Source: Papaver somniferum | Taxonomy: Eukaryota > Streptophyta > Magnoliopsida > Ranunculales > Papaveraceae | Reading direction: 5' to 3' | Assembly (NCBI RefSeq): GCF_003573695.1 | Contig: NC_039367.1 | Coordinates: 155,941,085 to 156,005,084, forward strand | DNA length: 64,000 nucleotides | Part shown: positions 13,081 through 25,170 of the stretch, in pieces | How the letters are laid out: every line of letters starts with the position of its first letter | Position numbering within the stretch: position 1 is the first letter of the stretch | Position numbers and translations under genes: made by a program | The notes under the pieces: model-generated | Databases searched by the model: none | Seen by the model: only the letters and a program-made list of their open reading frames with translations | Told to the model about the DNA's origin: nothing

Positions 13081-14475
13081 AAAAACGGATTAGTTTCAGC
13101 AGAGGCGGCAGAGACTTGAGAAGTGAAAAACTTGATTTGGTTCATACCAATGTACGGGGACCAATTGATGTTGCATCTCATAGTGGTTTTCATTATTATA
13201 TCACCTTTATTGATGATCACTTAATGAAATTGTGGGTTTACTTCATGAAAAATAAGTTCGAGGTGTATGAAGTATATCAGAAGTGGAAAGCTTTGGTTGA
13301 AACAGAAACTGGTCTGTTTAAGGTCAGACAACGATCGTGCGTATGACAAAACAGAATTCTTACAGTTATGTGATACGAATGGAATTCGTTTGGAGAGGAC
13401 AATTCCAAGGATACCACAGAAGAATGGAGTAGCAGAATGTATAAATTGGACGTTGAATGCACGTGCAAGGTGCATGAGGTTGCAGTCTGGTTTGCCCGAG
13501 ACTTTATGGGCACATGCAACGGAAACGACTGTTTATCTAATTAATAGGACACATAGTAGTCCATTAGATATGAAGATACCGGAGGAGGTTTGGATCGACA
13601 AAAAGGTAAATATTTCTTATTTGAAAGTTTTTGGTTGTGTTGGTTATGTTCATCTTAGTCCCGGTGAAAGGTATAAGATAAGTGCTCAAGCAAAGAAGTG
13701 TATATATATTTCTTGGTTACGGAAATGACGCTTTTGGGTATAAACTTTGGGACTATCAGGGTCACAGAGTTATTAGAAGCATAGATGTTACTTTTAATGA
13801 GAATGAGTTGTACAAGGACAGGAATGCAACACAAGTTGAATATGTCGGGTCAAGCAACTTCGATAAGGAGCTGTTTATTGATGTTGATGATGTTTCTGGA
13901 AAAAGTGTGGTACAAGAAGAGCACAATGTTGATAATGGAGGAGAAGTACAAGGAGAAGGGACTTCTTCTGCAGTGGGAGTTACTCCTACAGTTCCACAAG
14001 AAGTACGAAGATCGTCAAGAACTCTGAAACCAAACCCAAGGTATGCTTTGAATTATCTATTACTTACGGATGGAGGTGAACCTGGAGATATTAAAGAAGC
14101 ACTAGCGGTTGATGATTCAAGCAAGTGGCAACTTGCTATGGAAGATCAGATGAATTCACTTGAGGATAATGGCATACGGGTATTAGCAGAATTACCTAGA
14201 GGTAGGAAGGTGTTGCATAACAAGTGGGTTTATCGGATGAAATTTGAATCAAATTGAGGAATTCGTTACAAAGCTAGGTTGGTTGTAAAAGGTCTCCAGC
14301 ATAAACCGGGTATTGACTATAACGAGATATTTTCTCCAATTGTGAAGATGACTACTATTCGAATAGTGTTAAGCCTAATGGCTTGTGAAGATCTCTACCT
14401 TGAACAGTTGGATGTAAAGACAACTTTTCTTCATGGTGACCTAGATGAGGAAATTTACATGAAGAAAGACAGCTT
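13080..14475 (+). pseudogene. Ty1/copia (Tnt1-like) integrase and N-terminal RT fragment
   Basis: Starts in mid-polyprotein with KRISFSRGGRDL, then the integrase core (ELD-type: LDLVHTNVRGP, TFIDDH, SDNDRAY, NGVAE), the CFIGY-like region, RRSSR linker and the RVT_2 start (KWQLAMEDQMNSLE, LHNKWVYRMK, VVKGLQHKPGIDYNEIFSP, LEQLDVKTTFLHGDL). Frames change near 13318 and near 13700, and TGA 14255-14257 interrupts the RT part. The homology ends near EEIYMKK (about 14465), before the catalytic YVDD. Gag, protease, most of RT and RNase H are absent: a fragment truncated at both ends, wedged between an LTR and the NAC-like fragments. Confidence 0.85.
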
Positions 14476-14582
14476 TTCTCAAGATCCTGTTATTCCGCAG
14501 TTGTCAATGATTAAAAAATCCTGACACGGAGTTCAAGGAATCAACTACGTAGTTTCTTACATTTAGTTTTATTAGGACCACA

Positions 14583-15530
14583 TCATAGAGTACTTTTCAA
14601 AAGCAAAAATTTTAAACTTCGGAGAAGATCTTGGTCGGAAATCTCTTTTTTTGGCTGCACCTCTGAAACCAAACACTCTGAAAATTCTTCATCGTAAATG
14701 TCTTGTTGTGTCTGGACAGCTTCAACCTCTGAGTCGGTCACCAATATGTCATTCAAAGCCTCTTGATTATGATGTTGAGCAACAGCGTTACCTCCTTCGA
14801 CATTTCTGAAATCATCAATTGCCACTGGTTCATCCATCCTTTCTTTTGGTTCGGCTTCATCATTTGAGTCGGATATCAAGATCACTTCTTGTTGGGTATG
14901 AAGATTACTTCCTTCTAGTAGTTCTTTCATGGTGTGTCAGGGTAAACATCCCAAATATTTTCTCATCTTGAGTTGGTGTTGGTGGTGTTCCTGCTGCTGT
15001 CTCATGCATGCAGTATGATGGTGTTATGGTTGCACGAACATCTGTTGCGGCTTCATTCTGAACTTTTTCAGAAGATGATGATGGTTTGTGAATACATGCT
15101 CCTATTTCTGTCATGATCGAGTCCAAGACATGCTGTGGAACATCGTTGTGGCTTCCTTCTTGATCTTCCATGAGTGGGTCAACCATGCTTCCATGTTTAA
15201 TGCCTCATTTGGGTAATCTGACGGCTGGAATTGATGCTGATAGGTGCTATGAGTTGCACGAACATCTGTTGCCGCTTCATTCTGGACTTGTTGAGAAACT
15301 GATTGCGTGTTTCCTTTTCTTCGGATCTTAACAATCACATAGTCTGAATAACACTGTATTCCATTTTTTTTAAAGTAAAACTCATGCATGATCTAGTTAG
15401 CACTGTTGTCGACGTCCTTAGTTTATGAAGTTGAAACTCTTTTTATTTTAGGAAGAGCCTTTTATGCCTTGTGATCCATCTTCTTACCCAACATTAACAA
15501 TCAAAGCAACATTCCTCTCTCTTCCTATCA
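14583..15530 (-). pseudogene. NAC-domain-type gene fragment, copy 1 (broken)
   Basis: On the minus strand a 3' splice-like site (GCTGATAG, about 15528) opens GAAGAGAGAGG and leads to a segment reading DVDNSAN-stop-IMHEF, then SDYVIVKIRRK. This fits the D-E end of a NAC DNA-binding domain (NWIMHEF ... VxxKIRRK). The stop TAG at 15393-15395 stands where copy 2 has TGG (Trp). Downstream are a poorly conserved C-terminal region with an internal direct repeat (VQNEAATDVRAT at about 15028-15062 and 15253-15287) and an acidic block with VILISDSNDEAEP (14847-14885), a SUMO-interacting-type motif. Frames change between blocks. The family call rests on a short conserved core. Confidence 0.5.
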
Positions 15531-16200
15531 GCGATTCTTTTCTATCTTCATATATTGGTGGACCTGTATATATAACACGTAAATAATACATTATGAGGAT
15601 AAATATTTCAGTAACGCTGTGATTGATTACTAGCCAGAGTTTAGACTAAAAACCACGAAAATAATTAATTAAAGAATCATATAGAAAGAGAAAAAGAAAT
15701 TTTGAAACAAGAAAATAATTATAATAACAAATTGCATTTGATATTTTGTTTATATAAAGATATGATTTGATATTGATATTGTGTTTATGTTTGTATAGAA
15801 AATAAAAAATATGATTTGATATTATATTTATATAGAAAAAATATATTTGATAATAAATTTATCTTTAAATTACTAAGATAGTATCTCGCTTAATTAATTA
15901 ATTTTGGCGGTCTCGACATCATTAATTTATAGAGTTTCTACAGTGATCTTGTCTTCATACAAAATTTCAATAACTATGCACCAATATAAATTTGTTGGAT
16001 ATACTTTAGGTGGCTCGCTAGTCTCTAAGATTAATGATGAATTAATATTACTACTAGAATCCAACCAGTAAGAATAGAGAATGATAAAACTAATGAGATT
16101 GGACAAATGGTAATGAAAACGAACTAATATTATCTCAATAAGGATTATACACAGGCTAAATATGAAATAGAAATATGCATCAGCAACAAAAAATTAACAT
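15531..16200. other. AT-rich spacer between the two NAC-like copies
   Basis: No gene seen. Several short repeats of the phrase TATTTGATATT / GATTTGATATT occur at about 15738-15850. Confidence 0.5.
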
Positions 16201-16214
16201 TCGCCTAGTTCTCT

Positions 16215-17235
16215 TACATTTTGTTCAATTAGGACCCGACCACATCATAGAGCACTTTTCAATAGCCAAAAAATTTAAACTTCGGAGAAGATCTTCATCG
16301 GAAATCTCTTTATCTGGTTGCACCTCGGAAATCAAACACTCTAAATCCATGGAAAAGTCTTCATGCAAATATCTTGTTTTTCCTGGACAGCTTCATCCTC
16401 TGAATCAGTCACCAATGTGTCATTCAAACTATCTTGATTATGATGTTGAACAACAGCCTTATCTCCTTCGATAGTTCTGAAATCATCAGTTGCCACTGGT
16501 TCATGATCCACCCTTTCTTCTGGTTCCGCTTCATCATCTGAGTCGGATATTAAGATTACTTTTTGTTGAATATCAACATTACTTCCTTCTAGTAGTTCTT
16601 CCATGAGTGTGTCAGGGTAAAAATCTCAATTGTTTTCTCCTTGTTATGACTCATCTTGAGTTGGTGTTGGTGTTGATGTGTCATGCATGCAGTCTATTGG
16701 TGTTATGGTTGCAATGACATCTTTTTATTCTCCAATAGCTCTGAAGTGATCATTAGCTATCACGGGTTTGTCAATACATGCTCCTAGTTCTGCCATGATC
16801 GAGTCTAAGACATGCTGCGGAACATTGTCGTGATTTCCTTCTTGATCTTCCATGAGGGAGTCAACGATGCTTCCTTGTGGTAATTCCAAGTTTTATTATA
16901 CTTCGGTCGCTTCATGTTGGTAATATGGTGGATTGAATTGATGCTGATAAGCGCTTTGAGGTGTTATAGTTTCCCGAACATCTGACGCGGCTTCATTCTG
17001 GACTTGTTGAGAACGTGATGATAGTGTGTTTTCTTTTCTTCTGATCTTAACAATCACATAATCTTTATATTGTTTTCATCTTTTCGTTCAATAGAAAATT
17101 GATGCATGATCCAGTTAGCGTTGTTATCGACATCCTTAGTTGCTGAAGATGAAACTTTTTTTTCTTTTAAGAGCTTGATGCCTTGTTCCTCAACCTTAAC
17201 AGTTAAAGCTCCTCTCTCTTCCTGTCAGTGATTCT
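16215..17235 (-). pseudogene. NAC-domain-type gene fragment, copy 2 (broken)
   Basis: Homologous to copy 1 along most of its length. The minus strand shows a 3' splice-like site (CACTGACAG, about 17227) followed by an open exon reading EERGALTVKVEEQGIKLL, then SSSATKDVDNNANWIMHQF with Trp intact. The next segment needs a frame correction near 17060 before it reads VIVKIRRK-like sequence. The C-terminal part (start near 16604) carries VILISDSDDEAEP (16521-16559), acidic and SIM-like. No N-terminal NAC subdomains A-C are visible upstream, so this is a 3' exon fragment of a gene, not a whole gene. Confidence 0.5.
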
Positions 17236-17333
17236 CTTTATTATTCATATATTGGTGGACTTGTATACATAATACGTAAGATTGCTCGCTTCTTCATCAC
17301 TTAATATTTAACTTAGTCAAAGCTCCATTCCTC

Positions 17334-17940
17334 GACTTTTGGTCTTAGCAACTCTTAGGAGTCGGTGAGATCATCTAAGTGAATCAAGTGCGTAGAGTCC
17401 TTCTGGGATTCAGAGGCGCAAGGAACACGACTGTACCTTAATCGGTGTGAGATTTGGTTAGGGCTCAACTACATTCCAGTCTGAAGTTAACTTGTAGTAT
17501 GCTAGTGTCTGTAGAGGCTTAATACAGTGTGTTGTTCAAAGATGGACTAGGTCTCGGGTTTTTCTGCATTTGCAGTTTCCTCGTTAACAAAATTTATGGT
17601 GTCTGTGTTATTTCTTTTCCGCGTTATATTTGTTAATATAATTGAAATATCACAGGTTATGCGTAGTTGAATCTTAGTTGATAAATCCGAACTTGTTTAT
17701 TGGATATAACTAGATTGAGACTTGGGCATTGGTCTTTGGTATCGTCCAATAGTTCTTTCTCATATCAATCAGGCTCATGGATTTATATCTGTTCGAATTG
17801 CTGATTGCATTGAGAAATAGTGATATAACTCTTTGATATCATTCTTGATTGAGCTCACGGATTTATATCTCGATTTGCAGATTGCACTGAGAAATAATGA
17901 TATAACTCTTTGATATCTTTCTTGATTGAGCTCACTTTTT
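17334..17940 (+). repeat. Second copy of the copia LTR 3' part
   Basis: Aligns with about 12497-12990: shared GGCTTAATACAGTGT, GGTTTTTCTGCATTT, TAATTGAAATATCA and TTGGTCTTTGGTA blocks in the same order. It contains an extra tandem duplication of about 85 bp (around 17768-17850 and 17852-17935, phrase AATGATATAACTCTTTGAT). It brackets the NAC-like fragments together with the first LTR. Confidence 0.75.
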
Positions 17941-19400
17941 AATAGTAAAATTAGTATTTTTTTTGTTTTGTTTTGTTTTGTTTCTTCAGATATGAATGGT
18001 AAGATTTGCTATTTCTAACATTCCAGTTGTGCTTAAAGAATTACAATGAAATGATTTATTTTTATTATAATTATTATTTTTGCTACCATAAATTGGATAT
18101 TCCCGGAATCAAATAGGTAAAACACCATATGTGGGGATTGTTTAAAAATAATGAGACTAATCAAGATGTATAACAAGATAATACCGTTAAGGATTTTTTA
18201 AAAATAACGAGACTAATCAAGATATTTTTTATTCTAAAAGTTCCACTTATTTTTACCGATTTCACTTTTTTTCTTCAGTTTGTAGTGGTTTCTCAGTCCG
18301 AAGTTCAAAAGAGAAATAAATCAGGGTTGGAGTTCTCATCAAATTATGCGTGTAGATCAAAGGTTTGTTAGTTCGTACAATATGAGAATTGAGTCTTTTG
18401 TGTTTTTTAGTATTTATTTTGATGGGGTTTTGCGTGTTTTTGTTTTTTGATTTATGAAAAAATATATATCATTGCATTTCATTGATTACATCTTCTTTAA
18501 CGGGAAACACTTCCTATGTTTCACACTATTTGGAGTTACAATCTATTTTATATTCTTATTCTTAAGCAAGTCCTGGAGAGATCTTAGTTGATCCATTATC
18601 TATTTTTCATCGTTCCTTGATTGCATCTTCTATAGGAAGCACTTTATATTCTTTGCACAGAGTTGAAAATCTATTTTATATTAGTATCGTGATTTTAATG
18701 TCTCTAATATCTCGCTTAACTACAGGGAGTTGGAGCCTGGAAATAGGTTTTCCAATTAGCCTCTTGATTCTTAATGCAAGAATATGATTTCTTAAGAAAT
18801 ATATATCAGTGCATTTCCTTGATTAAATCTTCTTCGGCGAGAAGCATTGTATATGTTGTGCACTATTTAGAGTTGATATCTAATTTATATCAATATCGTA
18901 TTTTTTATTTTAGAGTCACTAATATCAGATCTTGATACAACTATATAGTGAGTATGGTTTTCATTTTACTATTGGGAGTTGTAGAATTGAGATTTTTAGA
19001 TTACAATAGTATTATGCATTTGATTATTAGGTAGAAAAATTTAAATTACATAGTTTTTATTCGTATTTGTCAATCTGTTGTATAGTATTTTAAATAGAGT
19101 ATTAGAACTTTCATTCAGACGGTGCAGGGTGAAGCCCCTCCTCAGTGGGCATGAACCAAAAGTATGAAAAACTCAGTATAAAAAAAATCCTTCAGCCCTG
19201 CTTCGTAGCATGGGCTTCAAGCAAGTACTTATTAAAAAAAAAAAAAACCTTTCACTGAGAGAGAGTAGTTAGGTCTGAAATGAGAAGAAATTTGCTTCCT
19301 CATGCTGATCGCCAATTTTGATGAGATACCCAGTGGAACCATATTGGGCTAAATTATGAATACTTGATGGAAACACGCATTAGTTGTTAATTGAAGAAGG
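17941..19400. other. AT-rich intergenic DNA, no gene seen
   Basis: Short direct repeats (GGAAGCACTT / GAAACACTT phrases near 18500, 18640 and 18840) suggest old internal duplication. No supported reading frame. Confidence 0.5.
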
Positions 19401-19711
19401 CATTTGGATACTATATGAATAGTGAAAACTACAGGGAGACCCATTCTTACACATTTTCCTATGTGAAACCCACCCTCACAAAATCTCACGGGCGCACCCA
19501 AAAGCAGCCAACAAATTATTTGCAGGCCCAGAGTTTTCAGAATTCGTTTATTTTCTTTTTTATTTCCCAGTTTAGCCTCACTTTCAGTTTCAGTATATCC
19601 TATTTATTTTCGAGAGATTGATTATCGAGAGATTGATTCAATTTACTCAGCAAGCTTTAGCCTCACTTGTCCTTGATTACCGAGAGAGATTCAATTTACT
19701 CAGCAAAGCTT

Positions 19712-20209
19712 CAGGTTCGTTCGTTTTTATTCCAATCTTGATTCTGATTTTTGGTTAATCTTGATTCGATTCTATGTTTTAGTTTCTGTAAGATTAGGAT
19801 CTATTATTTTAGGTTTCCGAAGCTTAATTTAGTTTTTCGAATCGTTTTTTAGATCTTTTAAGCTTGTTTTTGAATTTTTGTTCATTTTCTAGGTTTTGAA
19901 TTTGTTAACATCAATGTAGATCTTTTCGTTTAAATTTTTTTGTTTCGATTTCATGTTCCGATGTTGACATACCAATTTACTAGGTTTTGCTTCTGTTCTG
20001 TTGGATTTTTTATTTGATTTGTTTTTCTATTCTTATTTTTGATCTGTTATCTGTTATTGATTTTGATATCATGCTGATTTCTCATCTGATTATGGTTAAT
20101 GTAGATTGTTTGTTGTTGTTGATTTGATCTTTTAATTTTGAGTAAGAATTTTTGTGAAGCAATATGCAGGATAGATATGTTTGGTTTTTTCTCTTTTGTG
20201 TTTTGCAGG
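19712..20209 (+). other. Probable 5'-UTR intron of the transposase gene
   Basis: Donor AAGCTTCAG|GTTCGTTCG at about 19711 and acceptor TTTTGCAG|GGTGAAAATG at about 20209, with T-rich sequence between. The first ATG after the acceptor (20216) starts the transposase. Confidence 0.5.
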
Positions 20210-20215
20210 GTGAAA

Positions 20216-23046
20216 ATGCCTGTTGGTAGTGCACTAGCTGTAATTCACTACTTCAGTGAATTCTTAGCACATCCTGTTGATGTCAACACAACTTTGGAGT
20301 CTTTGAAGACAGCCGTTTGCCATAACTGGACTCGTTTATTACCGCATCATGTCAGATTTTCCTTTAATGATGGAAGCAAGTTTGTGCGAGTTGATTCTGA
20401 TATTCTGCTTCAATGTTTTGTATCTCGTTGCCACTGTAAAGGTCAGAAGAGCTTTGATTTACTTGTCGAAGTTGGCTGTAATTCTTCCAGAAGTCGTAGT
20501 AGAGCTTCAAGTAGTCGTGTAATAGAACCTGAACCCGAACAAGCTACGGTGAATTTCCTTGAAGATGGTTCTGTGCCTGTTAACAAGGTTCTTAGGACTG
20601 AAGGTTGGGATAAATTACTTGGTGAAGTTGGTAAAGTGTTTTTTGGAGGTGTAGTAGAGGTACGTATCGTAGTGAAGAAATACGAGTTAAAAGCTGGGCG
20701 TGTTCTTGTATATAAGAATAATGAACCTAGCAGGTTCTATGCAAAATGCTCAAAATAAAATTGCCCTTGGGAGTATAAGGTTTGTGCTGTTGATGTTGAA
20801 AACAGGATGCTTAAGGTTAAGAAATATGAGAGCAGTCATACCTATGGTGTTGGAACTGAAAGGCTTTTCCACGGGCTCAGCAGTAAATTTGTTTCTAGTC
20901 TGATCAAGGATGAAATCCGAAGTGATCCGAGTTTCAAAGCATCTGATTTGGCAAAGTTTTTCAAAACTAGCTACGGGATCATTGTGAAATACTACCAAGC
21001 TTACAACGGAAGAGAGAAAGTGTATGAGGATATATTTGGTGATGAAGCCATGTCGTATTCGCATCTTTCATGGTATGTATATTCCATTCGCAGCACAAAT
21101 CCTGGGAGTTGGATTGATTTTCAAGTTCAAACGGATGAACCTGAAGCGAACGAGGATAGTTCAGCTGAATTAGAAGATGAGGCACCTTCAAATAAGTTTG
21201 TGCGTCTTTTTATTTCTTTCGAGGCATGCATCCATGGTTACCGTTACCTTCTTCCCATGGTTTATGTCGATGCTACCTTTCTTACAGGAACATATAGAGG
21301 ATGCCTCATGGCTGCAACCGCTATCAATGCTGAAAATGGTAATTTTTATGATAATGCATCCTTTTTATATATGTGCATAATGTCTCATGCATTATTTATT
21401 TTTTCTTCATAATGTCTTATGCATTATTGTTTTCACTTTTCTGGTTATGCATCATTTCTGTTTTAGATGCATAAGACATTATACATTTTTTGTTTTAGGT
21501 GCATAATGTCTTATGCATTATGGTTTTCACTTATTGATTTTATGCATCCTTTTTTATGCACATGCATAATGTCTTACGCATCATTTAGTTTAGATGCACA
21601 AGACATTATGCATTATTTGTTTTCACTTTTCTGGTTATGCATCATTTCTTTTTTAGATGCATAAGACATTATACATTTTTTGTTTTAGGTGCATAATGTC
21701 TTATGCATTATGGTTTTCACTTATTGATTTTATGCATCCTTTTTATGCACATGCATAATGCCTTATGCATCATTTAGTTTAGATGCATAAGACATTATGC
21801 ATTATTTGTTTTCACTTTTCTGGTTATGCATCATTTCTGTTTTAGATGCATAATGTCTTATGCATTATTTAGTTTAGATGCATGAGCCATTATGCATTTT
21901 TTTAGCTGCACATACTTCATGTAGACGCTGGCTTGATTTTATATTTTTTTTTGTGCAGGCTTCTTCCCACTAGCTATGGCCCTGGTACCTGGTGAAGATA
22001 ATGATAACTGAGAATGGTTCATGAGGAATTTGAGTAATGTTCTTGATCATGATCAAAGGCCAATCACATTTTTATCTGATCGTGCAGAAGGATTAAAGAG
22101 AGCGACTCCATTTTACTTTCCTGGAGCCTTCCATAGTTTCTGTTATTATCATCTTAAGATGAACTTACCTATTAATGCATCTGACGAAAGGTATGGTGCA
22201 GTTATTGATTCATTTCAAGCTGTTGTTTATGCTCTTAGTCGCGAAGGTTTCCAAACTGCCATCGCTACTATTAGGGGTCTTGGTTGTGGTTGGGCTGCCG
22301 ACTATATTGAAGATATCCCTCCAGAGAAGTGGTCAAATTCCTTTTTACAGGGTTGTAGGTATGGTAGGACATCTTCTACTCTTGCTGAATCCTTGAATAG
22401 TTGGATGAAGGTACACAAGAAGCTCCTTGCAAATGCTCTTCAGGATCAGATAAGGAAGGATGTGATGAGTATGATGTCAGAAAGGCGGAATACGGGTAAT
22501 AGTTTCATAACAATTCTCACACCTAAGAATGAAAATAAGATGAAGGCTCTTATTGATGGGGGTTTAACCTGGCTGGTTATACAGTCCGATACTCATGTTT
22601 ATGAAGTGGAAGGATCGTACAGTTCTCATAGTGTTAACCTTGAGGCAAGGACATGTACCTGTCAGAGGTGGCGCGTCTATGGGTTTCCATGTGTGCATGA
22701 TTTCGCATCGATAACAATGTCTAGTTCTAATTCATATGATTTTGTTGGACCTTATTTCACTACTTCATACTTCAATAGTGCCTACAGTCATGCAACACAT
22801 CCTATTCCGAACTATAACAGGCCTGAAGTTTATGAAGGTAATGATATTATCGATGTACCTGATGTTAGGAGGCCGCTAGGGAGACCACAAGCTAATAGGC
22901 ATTTGAGCAGATATGAGAAGCCGCCCAGGAGAGCTATTCGCTGTGGTAATTTTTTTGAGCTTGGTCATCATAACAAGCAAACATGTACGAATCCTACCTG
23001 TTACAAGAAGCCTCTGAAGCCGCCGAAGCAGCCTAAGGGAAGTTAA
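20216..23046 (+). pseudogene. MULE transposase (mudrA-like), two coding exons, two nonsense codons
   Basis: Catalyses element excision and insertion in intact relatives. Coding parts 20216-21338 and 21959-23046 join as G|GC across a GT-AG intron and would give 736 residues. N-terminal PB1-like part; then the MuDR-type zinc DNA-binding region (FYAKCSK ... NCPWEYKV), cut by TAA 20756-20758; MULE DDE core with Asp352 in YVDATF, Asp in FLSDRAEGL and Glu in LAESLNSW; TGA 22009-22011 where Trp is expected (DNDN-stop-EWFM); SWIM zinc finger (CTCQRW ... CVH near 22650-22697); C-terminal CCHC knuckle CGNFFELGHHNKQTC whose second Cys is Phe. The start was chosen as the first ATG after the 5' intron acceptor. 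Two stops and the damaged knuckle make it a recent pseudogene. Confidence 0.88.
21339..21958 (+). repeat. Transposase intron built of ATGCAT dyads in about 190-bp tandem units
   Basis: This is the GT-AG intron of the transposase. It is packed with ATGCATAATGTCTTATGCAT and its inverse-centred form ATGCATAAGACATTATGCAT. A higher-order unit recurs: CTGGTTATGCATCATTTC starts at 21441, 21631 and 21820 (periods 190 and 189). Confidence 0.9.
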
Positions 23047-23254
23047 AGAAGAGCAATTATCTTGTTTGTTTCTTCAGACTATTACTTTTATGTTTGAACC
23101 TTATTCATTTTTCTTTCATTAGTTTCTGTATTAGTTTTTATGAACAAGTACTTTTTCTTTACTTAGTTTCTTTTTTGTATTGGTTTTATGAAAAATACTT
23201 TTTTTTTCACTGTGTGTTTTTCTGCTTCTATCAGATAATGTTTTCATTTTTATT

Positions 23255-23530
23255 CTTAAATGCATAATGGATTATGCTTTAGTTTTTGATGATGCATAAC
23301 TTGTTATGCATTAGTTTTTATGATGCATAACGTATTATGCGTTATTGTTTTGAAAATGCATAATCTCTTATGCATTGTTTTTCGACGATGCACGATCTGT
23401 TATGCATTTATTCTTTTAAAGATGGCGTCATAACGACTCATGCAAATGTGGTTCCTTCATGCATCTGCATGTGCATAACAAGTCATGCGTCTGCATAACA
23501 AGTCATGCACATTTATTTTATTAGGAATAA
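23255..23530. repeat. ATGCAT dyad repeats in the spacer between the convergent genes
   Basis: Between the transposase stop and the Ulp1-like gene stop. Repeated forms include ATGCATAACTTGTTATGCAT, ATGCATAACGTATTATGCGT and ATGCATAATCTCTTATGCAT. Same theme as in the introns. Confidence 0.85.
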
Positions 23531-24499
23531 CATGTTATTCAGGTTTATTTTTTTGCATAACTTGTTATTTAGATGTTTATATGTAACCTGTTGTTCCTTC
23601 ATTTTCCTTATAAGATTTATATCATAGTACAGTTAAATGAAATAAGATTGCAGCAAATAGAAGCATTGAAACCAGCATTGATATATAATAAATATATATA
23701 TAAACATCAAGATAACATAAGTTGTTCTGACAAGAACTACTGACTAAAGTTAAGTTTTCATACCAACACATTACACATAACTACTGACTGAAGTTAAGCT
23801 TCACACTAACTACTTTCCCATTAGCTTCACATTTGACGCTCAGCTTCATCACATTGACGCACAACATCATCCCAGATGTCTTCATTGGCATCTATCGCCC
23901 AACTGTTTCTAAGATCCGTCAGCATTTTCAATACCAGACTTACTCTTTTCTTGTTGGCTTTTTCTACTGCAACTTCCTTTCCCAACTTCAGCCATTTGTC
24001 CCTGACTTGAGACTTCATGCTCATCTTCATATAATAGCATACAAATATGAGGCAGTCGGGGTGATGACCTTGTTCAGGAACAATCTTGGTAAAAATATCC
24101 TTGTATACAAGCGGTTCCTGCTTTATATCCACGATTTGTGGTGATAGATTCAGTTCATCATATCTTTGGATCAAATACGGCATACAAGCCTTTTCCATTA
24201 TGAGAGCTTGTTTCTTGCAGTTAGATTTATAGCCTTAAACACTGTTATAGTAGTTCCACTCACCCTCTGAAAAGTCATACTCTAACAATGTCCAATGTGT
24301 ACCAGCAGGGTTTTCCTTTGTCATATAGTTCATTGGAATAAACATTCTCTCAACTTCAATAGGGAGATTCAAGATGAATTCTCCAACAAATTTGGCAATC
24401 CCATCTTTCTCCTTTGTTTTAACAAAGAACTGCAAAAAAAATATTTTTTAGGAAAAAAAAGTTAGTGGATGCAATTGAAAGGGTGCACAACAGGTGTAG

Positions 24500-24610
24500 A
24501 AAACAATGCTGAATAACTTGTTATGCAGTTCAATCTAGTTGCATAACATTTTATGCTGAAGTAATTATATGGGCATAAGATAATATGCAGGAATGACTTG
24601 TTATGTAGCA
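24500..24610. repeat. ATGCAT-type repeats in a Ulp1-gene intron
   Basis: Intron between the exons 24636-24856 and 23827-24429. Phrases AACTTGTTATGCAG, TGCATAACATTTTATGC and GCATAAGATAATATGCAGG. Sparser than in the other introns. Confidence 0.7.
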
Positions 24611-24929
24611 AAATGATTTTATTTTCTTGACTTACCCAAGCATCTGGCATCATGAATGCAGACTCCGCATACCTATGTTCAACACTATCAGCCATCTTTT
24701 TCATTTTCCCGCTTCCTGAACAACCTATAACTGTAGTAGCGCACTACTTGGTCTTCTAAGTATTCGTTGTTCATTAGCTGCCTTATTATATCTCTATGAA
24801 TCCGAATATCCCACAAGTACGGGTCTTCTCCTTCTCTGATACTCCAAGCCGAATTTCTGCAGATGACATAAGACATAATTGGTGAGATGTTTTATTCAAG
24901 TGACATGCGGCAGAACCATAAATTGGAGG

Positions 24930-25170
24930 GTTGTGTTATGCATGGGTTTTTTTTAAGCATAACTTGTTATGCATTTATTTCATAAGAAGCATAACCTGTA
25001 ATGCATTTATTTCTTAAACAAGCATAATAAATATAACAACATTTTTTGCATAACTGAACATGCATTAAACATTGGAGCTGCATAACATGTGATGTATATA
25101 TTTTAAACAATGCATAACTAACCATGCATTAAACATTGGGAGCTGCATGACATATTATGCAAACAAGCAT
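24930..25170. repeat. ATGCAT dyad repeats in the next Ulp1-gene intron
   Basis: Repeated GCATAACTTGTTATGCATT, GCATAACCTGTAATGCATT and two copies of ACTxAxCATGCATTAAACATTGG-type units about 70 bp apart. It shares the phrase AAATATAACAACATTTTTT with the introns near 26880 and 28430. Confidence 0.85.

Noticed and set aside
13085..13110. Possible primer-binding site (TTAGTTTCAGCAGAGGC) after the copia LTR
   Set aside because: The same bases read as copia integrase (KRISFSRGG) in frame, so this is coding sequence at a junction rather than a primer site.
21339..21958. Regularly spaced repeats considered as a CRISPR-like array
   Set aside because: Plant nuclear intron with palindromic minisatellite units, irregular spacers, no associated genes.
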